Shown here piece after piece: positions 30,620-37,262 of a stretch of DNA of 37,262 nt. The DNA lies in contig NZ_JAJOMA010000042.1 in NCBI RefSeq assembly GCF_021129235.1, positions 1 through 37,262 of the forward strand. Reading direction: 5' to 3'. The notes beneath the pieces were generated by a model that searched no databases, was not told the origin of the DNA, and saw only the letters and a list, made by a program, of their open reading frames with translations. The first letter of the stretch is position 1; the number at the start of each line of letters is the position of its first letter. The position numbers and the translations under genes were made by a program. The DNA comes from Kineosporia mesophila (lineage in GTDB: Bacteria; Actinomycetota; Actinomycetes; Actinomycetales; Kineosporiaceae).

Positions 30620-31486
30620 ATGACTCTCTCGTCCCGCCCCGCCGAGGGCATCGACGCCGACTACCGGACCGTCCCGACCCGCACGCTGAGGGCCGACGGC
30701 GTGACCTGGGCCTACCGGGTCATGGGCGCTGCGGATGGCGTCGCTCTGGTCCTGCTGCCGCACCTGGCTGCGGTCCTGGACAACTGGGACCCTGCCCTGA
30801 TCAACGCTCTGGCCGCCGAACGGCAAGTGATCGTCTTCGACAACCGCGGAGTCGGCGCCTCCACCGGCGCGACGCCGGACACCGTGGAGGCCATGGCCCG
30901 CGACGCCGTGACGTTCATCCGCGCGCTGGGCCACCAGCAGGTTGACCTGCTGGGCCTCTCGCTCGGCGGCATGCTCGCCCAGACGATCGCCCAGCGCGAA
31001 CCCCAGCTGGTCCGCAAGCTCATCCTCGCCGGAACGGGCCCGGCCGGCGGCACCGGCATCACCCAGGTGAGCCGCCTGTCAAACCTGGCTCTGCTGCGCG
31101 GGGCACTGGCGCGCCAGGACCCGAAGACCTACCTGTTCTTCACCAGGACCGCGAACGGGCGGCACACTGCGAAGGAGTTCCTCGCCCGGCTGCAGGAGCG
31201 CACCGAGAACCGGGACACCCCCGTCTCACTGAAGACCTACCGGGCCCAGCTCACCGCCGTCGGCCGGTGGGGCCGGGCGCAGGCCGCAGATCTGTCCCTG
31301 ATCACTCAGCCCACCCTGGTCGCCAACGGCGAGCACGACGTCATGGTGCCCACCGCCAACTCCGTGGACCTGGCCGAGCGACTCCCCACCAGCGAGCTCG
31401 TCCTCTACCCCGACGCCGGGCACGGCGGCATCTTTCAGCACCACGCCGCTTTCTCCACCACGACGCTGGCCTTCCTGGCCCGCTGA
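30620..31486 (+). CDS. alpha/beta hydrolase
   Basis: A 288-residue alpha/beta-hydrolase-fold enzyme starting at the ATG at 30620 (GGAGGA upstream). The oxyanion region is LVLLPHLAAVLDNWDP, strand VIVFDNRGVGAST, nucleophile elbow GLSLGG (Ser114), the acid in NGEHDVMVP and the catalytic His in DAGHGG. It resembles the haloperoxidase/3-oxoadipate-lactonase-like group; the substrate is unknown. Followed by the Old Yellow Enzyme gene and preceded by the TetR operator copy 2, so it belongs to that regulon. Confidence 0.9.
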   Translation: MTLSSRPAEGIDADYRTVPTRTLRADGVTWAYRVMGAADGVALVLLPHLAAVLDNWDPALINALAAERQVIVFDNRGVGASTGATPDTVEAMARDAVTFIRALGHQQVDLLGLSLGGMLAQTIAQREPQLVRKLILAGTGPAGGTGITQVSRLSNLALLRGALARQDPKTYLFFTRTANGRHTAKEFLARLQERTENRDTPVSLKTYRAQLTAVGRWGRAQAADLSLITQPTLVANGEHDVMVPTANSVDLAERLPTSELVLYPDAGHGGIFQHHAAFSTTTLAFLAR

Positions 31487-31552
31487 CCACCCCCCACGTC
31501 CCGCCCCTGCCGGGCCGCTCGTCACCATCTGATTCTCGTGAAGGAACCCGCT

Positions 31553-32632
31553 ATGGACCCGTCCTCTTCCGTGTGGCAGCCCTACACCCTGGGCAAGCTC
31601 CCATTACCCCATCGCCTCGCGATGGCCCCGATGACCCGCAACCGGGCGAACGCCGACGGAACCCCGGGCGTACACGCCACGCAGTACTACGCCCAGCGCG
31701 CCTCGCTGGGCCTGGTGATCACCGAGGGCGTCCAGCCATCAGAAGACGGCCAGGGCTACCTCAACACCCCGGGAATCCACACTCCCGAGCAGATTGCCGG
31801 CTGGAAGCCGATCGCCGAGGCGGTGCACGACAACGGCGGGTACCTCTTCCTGCAGCTGATGCACGCAGGCCGGATATCTCACCCGGACAACACCCCGCAT
31901 CACCGCCCGCCGGTGGCGCCCTCGGCGATCTCGGCCGAGCAGGACATGATCACGCCCACCGGACCGCAAAAGACCCCGGTGCCGCGGGAACTGAGCACGG
32001 CCGAGATCCGCACCGTGATCGACGAGTTCCGCCGGGCCGCGGCCGGAGCGATCGCCGCCGGTGCGGACGGGGTGGAGATCCACGCCGCCAACGGGTATCT
32101 CCTGCACCAGTTCCTCTCCCCGAACGCGAACGAGCGCACCGATGCATACGGCGGATCGGTGGAGAACCGGGCCCGGTTCGTCATCGAGGTCGCCCAGGCC
32201 ATCGCACAGGAGATCGGCGGCGACCGCACCGGCATCCGCATCTCCCCGGCCTTCCCCCTCGGCGGACTCGACGAAGGCGACACCGAAGCAGTACGCGCCC
32301 AATACCGCTACCTCGTCGAGCAACTGGCCGACCTGGGCCTGGTCTATCTCCACGTCCACCACCTGGGAGACGACGACCTGCTGCGATCGCTGCGCCAGAC
32401 CTGGCCGACCGCCGTGCTCGTGGTCCGGTACGGGCGCGAGCGTGAGCAGATCGCGGCCGACATCGACGCGGGGCTGGCCGACATCGCGCCCCTGGGCCGA
32501 TTCGCCCTGGCCAACCCCGACATCGTCCAGCGACTGCGCACCGGCGCCGCCCTCAACGAGGTGGACCCCAGCACCCTGTACGGCGGCGGTACCTCCGGCT
32601 ACACCGACTACCCGACCCTTTCCCCGGCCTGA
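31553..32632 (+). CDS. Old Yellow Enzyme family alkene reductase
   Basis: A 359-residue FMN-dependent TIM-barrel ene-reductase, NemA-like. Signature segments: APMTRNRAN near the N-terminus, LMHAGRISHPDN, HAANGYLLHQFLSP, NERTDAYGGSVENRARF, and PLGRFALANPDIVQRL near the phosphate site. It would reduce activated C=C or nitro groups with NAD(P)H. I chose the ATG at 31553 after AAGGA; a GTG at 31538 also opens the frame. Third gene of the TetR-controlled redox group; together with the oxidoreductase it suggests electrophile or quinone detoxification. Confidence 0.95.
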   Translation: MDPSSSVWQPYTLGKLPLPHRLAMAPMTRNRANADGTPGVHATQYYAQRASLGLVITEGVQPSEDGQGYLNTPGIHTPEQIAGWKPIAEAVHDNGGYLFLQLMHAGRISHPDNTPHHRPPVAPSAISAEQDMITPTGPQKTPVPRELSTAEIRTVIDEFRRAAAGAIAAGADGVEIHAANGYLLHQFLSPNANERTDAYGGSVENRARFVIEVAQAIAQEIGGDRTGIRISPAFPLGGLDEGDTEAVRAQYRYLVEQLADLGLVYLHVHHLGDDDLLRSLRQTWPTAVLVVRYGREREQIAADIDAGLADIAPLGRFALANPDIVQRLRTGAALNEVDPSTLYGGGTSGYTDYPTLSPA

Positions 32633-32681
32633 CCCACCCTCCACACCGACCAAATCACACTCAATCAAAGGAACTCGCATC

Positions 32682-32744
32682 ATGACTTCACTCAACGGCG
32701 CCGTCGTGCTCGGCACCGGCGACATCGGCACCCACATCGTCTAG
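32682..32744 (+). pseudogene. 20-residue stub of an NAD(P)-binding dehydrogenase
   Basis: A good ribosome site (AAAGGA) and ATG begin a frame encoding MTSLNGAVVLGTGDIGTHIV and then a stop. This is the beta-alpha start of a Rossmann dinucleotide fold with G-x-G-x-x-G. Similar-looking residues (DALTRGAAKVC) continue in another frame for about 30 bases after the stop, so the gene was frameshifted and then cut off. It is the fourth position of the redox operon. Confidence 0.55.
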
Positions 32745-32765
32745 ACGCCCTCACCCGCGGCGCAG

Positions 32766-32806
32766 CGAAGGTGTGCACCCACCGCCCACAACCCCCCGCA
32801 CCTTCG
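32766..32806. terminator. long-loop hairpin after the redox operon
   Basis: CGAAGGTG (32766-32773) pairs perfectly with CACCTTCG (32799-32806) across a 25-nt loop, followed by TTGT. Candidate terminator of the TetR-controlled operon. Confidence 0.4.
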
Positions 32807-32966
32807 TTGTCAGGTCGCCTGGCCCGTTGCGGTGATGAGCAAGCCCTGTTGGGTGAGGACGAGCTGTCCGTCTCGATGTCGGGTCACGGTGGGTTCAAAG
32901 TGATCTTGGACGTTTGACCGGGGCGAATGGGCAGTGACCTGATGTAGGGGACCCCGGACGGGAGGC

Positions 32967-33028
32967 GGGCACGACCTCAGCTGATCATGGATCTGGTCTG
33001 AGGAAACCGTGATCAGAAGGCCGTGCCC
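32967..33028. repeat. imperfect inverted repeat before the transposase remnant
   Basis: GGGCACG at 32967-32973 pairs with CGTGCCC at 33022-33028, and TGATCA at 32982 with TGATCA at 33010, forming an interrupted stem. The position just 5' of the transposase frame suggests an element end or its regulatory hairpin. No matching right-hand copy was found. Confidence 0.45.
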
Positions 33029-33880
33029 GTGGACCTGTCCCCCCTCATCCTGCCCACTTTCGACCAGTCGTCACCGGAACGAGTCTGCCCGGACGTGACA
33101 GTGGGTGAGATCGGGAGCGTCGCGTCCGCTGTGGCCGCGACGGCCGATCCCCACAAGGCCCGCGGCGTGCGGCACAGCGCGTTCGGCCTGGTCCTGGGCA
33201 TCATGGTCGCGATCCTGGCCGGCGCCCGCAGCACGCTCGAGATCGCCGGGCCTGTCCAGGACCTCAGCAGCCGTCAGCGTGGACAGATCGCCCTGACCTG
33301 GAACCTGGCGCCGAGCCTGTCCACGATCCGGCGGTTCCTGCTCGCGCTGGAACAGGCGGTTCGGCAGGACGCCCTGAACGCCTGGGCGCAAGCCCACGCG
33401 GCACGGATTGCTGCCACCCAGAACGGTTTACGGCACTTCATGATGGACGGGAAGTCCCAGCGCGCAGCCGCCTGCAAGGCCCGGCCCCAACCGCATCTGA
33501 TGGGCGTCCTGGACATCGGCGACACCGACGTCGGGGCACGCCTGCGCCACCGGACCGAGAAACGCGTGGTCCCGGTGACCTCCATCGGCCACCGGGACGA
33601 GCAGATCGTTGCCTCACGTCCGGCGCGTCGCCCGCTACGACAAACGCAAAACCCGCCCCGAACGACGCCGGTAGTGGAAGAAACTCGAAACCGCCTACGA
33701 CCTCTGCACCCTCAACCAGGTCCGGCTCAGACCGTCCGCGAGCAGGGGCCATCGAGTCCTGGCACTGGCCACGCGACGTCACCTCCGGAAAGCACCACCA
33801 CCGCGCCCCGCAGCGGCAACCTCGCCGCCCACCTCGCTACCCTGCGCAACGCCGCGATCAGGACGCAGATGTGGCAACGG
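33023..33880 (+). pseudogene. degenerate ISAs1-like transposase
   Basis: The N-terminal part resembles ISAs1-family transposases: KARGVRHSAFGLVLGIMVAI, AGARSTLEIAG, LAPSLSTIRRFLLALEQ, then HFMMDGKSQR, equivalent to the first catalytic Asp in VDGK. After LDIGDTDVGA the sequence jumps to RHRTEKRVVPVTSI, skipping the block with the second catalytic Asp. The C-terminal block appears in two frames: IESWHWPRDVTSG in one, SGNLAAHLATLRNAAI in the next. Internal deletion plus at least one frameshift make it non-functional. The open frame runs on without similarity to 34159. Confidence 0.7.
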
Positions 33881-34217
33881 CGTCGGGAAGCTGAACCCTC
33901 GCCGAGGGTGCCACCCTGGGCGCCCGTCCACGAGGAACTCGAACGGGATCGTACGCGATCAAAAGCCATGAGGGAAAAGGACTCCGAAGATCCTGACACG
34001 CCGGCGGACGAGTGTTTTCACCGGGCCCGTCCCGCCTTGATGCGGAGATTTCCTCGCCCCGTCGCTTTCACTGCGCCCGGGGCATACGCCGGCTCACGCC
34101 CCTCGGCAGCACTGACGGTTTACGAGGAATTTATGATGACTTGTCCGTTTTTCTGGTAGGTTCGCGGTTGTTCGGAGCACGAAGAAGTCCTCCGTGAACA
34201 GCCCGGAGAAGCGAGAC
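33881..34217. other. region without a recognisable gene
   Basis: The open frame left over from the transposase continues here but has no family similarity. An AT-richer patch at about 34120-34165 (TTTACGAGGAATTTATGATG) may hold a promoter for the downstream genes. No right-end inverted repeat of the element could be identified. Confidence 0.35.
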
Positions 34218-34346
34218 ATGTTTCAGGGCAGCAGTTACCACGCATTCATCATGACCTGCGACGGTGCCTGCGGTGTGCCCTTCAGCCACGGACCGAGGAA
34301 GCATCTACCGACACCGGTCATGGCCGCTGTCGGTATCAGTTCATAG
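34218..34346 (+). CDS. possible small protein (42 residues)
   Basis: An ATG preceded at proper spacing by GGAGAAG opens a 42-codon frame (MFQGSSYHAFIMTCDGACG...) ending TPVMAAVGISS. It carries two Cys in CDGAC. No family is recognised, and it is short enough to be chance. It sits about 185 bp upstream of the epimerase operon, where it could be a leader peptide. Confidence 0.25.
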   Translation: MFQGSSYHAFIMTCDGACGVPFSHGPRKHLPTPVMAAVGISS

Positions 34347-34531
34347 TGGGGAAAACCGTTTTCGTTCCGCCGACCGTCGTGACCGGCCGGCCTGAACTGC
34401 GCGCCACCAGCAGGATCTTCATGCTGGTGGCGTGTCGGCTTCGGCGGGACCCGACGCCCGTTCCAGCCGTAGAGGACCTTGCTCGTAGTCGCCCGCGCTC
34501 CCTGCGAGCGCCAGAAGACTGAGGAGTCGGA

Positions 34532-35575
34532 TTGCAGCACATCTGTGTGACCGGGGCGGCCGGGATGCTGGGACAGCACCTGGTGGAGCGTCTGACGCAG
34601 ACCTCCGGGGATTACACGGTGACGGGCATCGACCTGCTACCGGCCGAGTATCAGCACGACGGGTACCGGCACGTGGTGGGCGATGTGCGAAACGCCGAGA
34701 CGGTCAAAGCCGCGGTGGCCACGGCCGACATCATCGTGCACGCGGCGGCGGCCCTGCCCAGCAGCAAACCTGCGGACATCGTCTCGACCGATGTCGAGGG
34801 AACTCGTGCGGTGCTCGAGGCTGCCCGCTCCTGTGGGGTCCCGCGCGTGGTGCACATATCTTCCACCGCGGTGTACGGGCTGCCCACCACCGTCCCTACC
34901 CCCGAGGACTACCCGCAGACTCGGGAGGACACCTACAGCGGCGCGAAAATCGCGGCCGAGGAGCTCTGCCGGCAGGCACGGGGCGACGGTCTGACGGTCG
35001 CCGTCCTGCGTCCCAAGACCTTTCTCGGGCCCCGGCGTATGGGCCTGTTCGCCATGCTCTTCGAATGGGCCGAGGAAGGCCACCACTTTCCTGTCCTCGG
35101 TCGTGGGGACATTCGCTGTCAGCTCCTGGATGTACGGGATCTCGTGGACGCCACCCTGCTGTCCATGAACCGGGAGTCCAGCGTGGTCAACACCGAGTTC
35201 AACCTCGGTGCAGACCAATTCACCACTCTTCGTGAGGACTTCCAGGCAGTCCTCGACGCGGCCGGACACGGGCGGCGCGTGCTGTCCGTGCCCGTCGCTC
35301 CGGCCGTCCTTGCTCTGCGAGGACTGTCGGCTGCCGGTCTGTCTCCGGTGTACCGGCGACTGATCTACAAGCTCCGTTCCGATTCGTACGTCAGTACGCA
35401 TCGGGCCGCTCAGCGACTGGGCTGGCAGCCGCGGTACTCCAACCAGGCAACTCTCCTGGCGACGTTCGACTGGTGGCGTGAGGAGATGTCCAACCGCGGA
35501 CCACGGGCAGCCGGCCTCACCCATCGCGACCCCTGGCGTCAAGGCGCATTGGCGGCCGCGAAGCTCCTGATCTGA
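34532..35575 (+). CDS. NAD-dependent epimerase/dehydratase (extended SDR)
   Basis: A 347-residue extended-SDR protein starting with TTG at 34532, supported by GAGGAG at 34521-34526. The NAD motif is TGAAGMLGQHL (about 7-17), the Ser/Thr of the active site in ISSTAVYG (Ser111/Thr112), and the catalytic pair YSGAK (Tyr135, Lys139). Such enzymes modify NDP-sugars or, in polyprenyl-sugar pathways, lipid-linked sugars. It is the first of three genes with UbiA and GT2 partners, so a role in making or attaching an envelope sugar is likely. The exact sugar is unknown. Confidence 0.88.
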   Translation: MQHICVTGAAGMLGQHLVERLTQTSGDYTVTGIDLLPAEYQHDGYRHVVGDVRNAETVKAAVATADIIVHAAAALPSSKPADIVSTDVEGTRAVLEAARSCGVPRVVHISSTAVYGLPTTVPTPEDYPQTREDTYSGAKIAAEELCRQARGDGLTVAVLRPKTFLGPRRMGLFAMLFEWAEEGHHFPVLGRGDIRCQLLDVRDLVDATLLSMNRESSVVNTEFNLGADQFTTLREDFQAVLDAAGHGRRVLSVPVAPAVLALRGLSAAGLSPVYRRLIYKLRSDSYVSTHRAAQRLGWQPRYSNQATLLATFDWWREEMSNRGPRAAGLTHRDPWRQGALAAAKLLI

Positions 35576-35650
35576 GCGGACACGCGAGCACATCGTTCCA
35601 CAGAATCAGAACGTTCTGCCCAGCAGGCATTCTCTGAGGAAGGAATGGCC

Positions 35651-36592
35651 ATGAGCATCCCCCCACCCGCCGGCAGCGTCATCCAGACGCCCGGCGCAGC
35701 ACTGGTGAACACCGGCCCGAATGCCCGCGCCCTGGTCAGCCTGCTACGACCCCAGCAATGGACGAAAAACCTTCTGATCGTTGCCGTACCCCTGGTCGTT
35801 GCCCCACAGGCGGTGCCCGGGCACGGCTGGGCACTTCTGACCGCGACCACCGCCTTCTGCCTGGTCTCGTCGCTGGTCTACATCGTCAACGACCTGTACG
35901 ACGCCGACCGTGACCTGCTGCATCCGGTGAAGCGTCACCGTCCGCTGCCCAGCGGGCGCGTCTCACGCTCACAGGCGCTCGTGCTGCTGAGCGCGCTCGG
36001 TGCCACGGTCTGCGGTGGGCTCGCGGTGGCCACGAAGTCCGGAACGCTGAGACCGGCCACGGTGGGCATCCTGGTGGCCTACCTCACGATGAACGTGCTC
36101 TACTCGTCCCGACTCAAACATCTACCCCTGATTGATGTTTTCGTTGTCGCCGCGGGGTTCGTGCTCCGGTCGGTCGCCGGTTCCCTCGCCGCCGGGATCG
36201 ACGTCAACGCCTGGCTGAACCTTTGCCTGTACTCGGCCTGCCTGTTCCTGTTCTTCGGCAAGCGGCGTCACGAGCTGGCCAGCAGCTCCGCGGGTCAGAG
36301 CCATCGCCCGGCGCTGACCAATCTGTCGGTGCCCTTCCTCGACCATCTGCTCGTGCTCACCATGACGCTGACCCTGGTCGGTTACAGCTTCTTCATCTGG
36401 TCCTCGATGGCGCATCCCGCGCTCACCGTGGCCCTGACCTATCCGTTCGCCCTGTTCGGGGTGGTGCGCTATCTGCAACTTGTTCTGCTCGAGGATTCCG
36501 GTGGTGACCCCACCGACACCCTCAGCCGCGACCGGGCCCTGCTGGGCACGGCCGCCGGGTGGGTCCTGATGCTGGTGGTGGCTGCCCTGTGA
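35651..36592 (+). CDS. UbiA-family prenyltransferase, DPPR-synthase-like
   Basis: A 313-residue integral membrane protein with about eight to nine TM helices. I chose the ATG at 35651 because GAGGAAGG lies 7 nt upstream; the ATG at 35645 is too close to it. UbiA motifs: RPQQWTKNLLI near the N-terminus, first Asp-rich motif NDLYDADRDLLHPVKRHRPL, and YSSRLKHLPLIDVFVVAAGF. The wording of these motifs matches decaprenyl-phosphate phosphoribosyltransferase (Rv3806c-like), which joins polyprenyl phosphate with PRPP in arabinan precursor synthesis, better than quinone UbiA enzymes. It overlaps the GT2 gene (GTGA), consistent with an envelope-glycan operon. Confidence 0.85.
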   Translation: MSIPPPAGSVIQTPGAALVNTGPNARALVSLLRPQQWTKNLLIVAVPLVVAPQAVPGHGWALLTATTAFCLVSSLVYIVNDLYDADRDLLHPVKRHRPLPSGRVSRSQALVLLSALGATVCGGLAVATKSGTLRPATVGILVAYLTMNVLYSSRLKHLPLIDVFVVAAGFVLRSVAGSLAAGIDVNAWLNLCLYSACLFLFFGKRRHELASSSAGQSHRPALTNLSVPFLDHLLVLTMTLTLVGYSFFIWSSMAHPALTVALTYPFALFGVVRYLQLVLLEDSGGDPTDTLSRDRALLGTAAGWVLMLVVAAL

Positions 36593-37262
36593 CACCCGAC
36601 GGCCCCCTCGTCTCGATCATCGTCCCCAACTACAACTATGCCCGTACCCTGGATCTTTGCCTGACCGCAGCGGTCCACCAGTCATACCCGCGGCTGGAGG
36701 TCATCGTTGTCGACGACGGCAGTACCGACGACTCGGTGCAGATCGCGCGTCGCCATCGCGTCACGCTCATCGAAAGCCCCAACCGGGGGGTTTCGGCGGC
36801 CCGCAACCTCGGGGCGCAGAACGCCACGGGCCAGATCCTGTTCTTTCTCGACTCCGACATCGCCCTGGAGCCTGACGCGGTCCAGCAGGCGGTGACTCTG
36901 CTGTCCCAGGACCCTGAGCTGGGATGTGTCTGTGGCATCTACGCAGCCGAGCCACTGATCGATGACGGCCCGGTCGAGTGGTACAAGGTTCTGCAGGGGC
37001 ATTTCTGGCGGGTCCGGTGCGCCGGCACGGTCCGCGCCGGGTTCTTCTCCCTGGGGGCCGTCCGGCGTGAGGTTTTCCAGCAGGTCGGCCCGTTCGACGA
37101 AACTCTGCGCTACACAGAAGATGTCGAATACGGGGCCAGGCTCTCGGAGGTTGCCCGGATCGAGCTCACGCCGTTGCTGGTGGGCCGTCACGACGACGAC
37201 GCCCAGTTCGGCCTGCTGCTACGCAAGCAGTTCACCCGCTCGATCCCCCTGGTGTCCTTGTT
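36589..37262 (+). CDS. family 2 glycosyltransferase (partial, runs off the window)
   Basis: A frame open from the GTG at 36589, overlapping the UbiA stop by 4 nt, to the window end; 224 codons are visible. GT-A fold: VSIIVPNYNYARTLDLCL, nucleotide-sugar Asp in VVDDGSTDDS, SPNRGVSAARNLGA, DXD-type metal site FFLDSDIALEPD, and the acceptor/catalytic region VGPFDETLRYTEDVEYGARL with the ED motif. It is probably a membrane-associated transferase using a sugar made by the upstream genes. The C-terminus lies beyond the window. Confidence 0.93.
   Translation, partial: MTPDGPLVSIIVPNYNYARTLDLCLTAAVHQSYPRLEVIVVDDGSTDDSVQIARRHRVTLIESPNRGVSAARNLGAQNATGQILFFLDSDIALEPDAVQQAVTLLSQDPELGCVCGIYAAEPLIDDGPVEWYKVLQGHFWRVRCAGTVRAGFFSLGAVRREVFQQVGPFDETLRYTEDVEYGARLSEVARIELTPLLVGRHDDDAQFGLLLRKQFTRSIPLVSL

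Noticed and set aside
32825-32935. Minus-strand open stretch reading like the end of a protein (VTRHRDGQLVLTQQG)
   Set aside because: Too short, no start or ribosome site, and no family recognised; it could be transposon debris but I cannot support it.
1-37262. CRISPR arrays, rRNA genes, riboswitches, replication origins
   Set aside because: No regularly spaced repeats, rRNA-like segments or recognisable riboswitch cores were seen.

Overview
The window is high-GC DNA with GTG/TTG starts, dense short-gap gene packing and families typical of Actinomycetota: HisKA_3/NarL two-component pairs, many TetR and MarR regulators, an MmyB-type regulator remnant, a DrrA-type ABC fragment and a DPPR-synthase-like UbiA protein. 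I cannot name the genus from sequence alone; a soil actinomycete with mycelial or Kineosporia-like affinities is plausible. All functional calls come from reading motifs by eye.

Left part (1-13.9 kb): ordinary chromosomal and accessory genes. They are a TetR/hydrolase divergent pair, a broken MmyB-type regulator, a small PLDc_N-like membrane protein with a histidine kinase and response regulator, an HNH endonuclease, an unusual tRNA-Leu(CAG), a thioredoxin-fold protein with a TetR regulator, a stand-alone LuxR-type HTH protein, and a frameshifted tyrosine-recombinase remnant. Then come an NTF2-like/GDSL-hydrolase/MarR group, an Imm1-like protein, SelO, a small membrane protein, a secreted duplicated-domain protein and a deoxynucleoside kinase.

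Centre (13.9-28.4 kb): a compact biosynthetic gene cluster. A four-gene minus-strand operon encodes, in transcription order, a free-standing A-T-thioester-reductase protein, an aldo/keto reductase, a 2318-residue A-T-C-A-T-TE synthetase fused to an MFS exporter, and a PLP fold-type II enzyme that overlaps the synthetase stop codon. The thioesterase carries Cys instead of Ser in its nucleophile elbow. The second A domain of the synthetase has an ornithine-like specificity code. Divergently transcribed are a COG3375-type GNAT acyltransferase and an N-acylamino-acid racemase (NSAR/OSBS type). The racemase stop codon directly abuts a truncated DrrA-type ABC ATPase gene, which looks like an insertion or recombination junction. 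The likely product is a short, ornithine-containing peptide; a separate amino-aldehyde or amino-alcohol unit may come from the reductase pair. This product assignment is inference.

Right part (28.6-37.3 kb): a TetR-controlled redox group (quinone-oxidoreductase-like enzyme, alpha/beta hydrolase, Old Yellow Enzyme) with two near-identical operator palindromes. It is followed by a truncated dehydrogenase stub, a degenerate ISAs1-like transposase, and the start of an envelope-polysaccharide operon (epimerase, DPPR-synthase-like UbiA, family 2 glycosyltransferase) that runs off the window.
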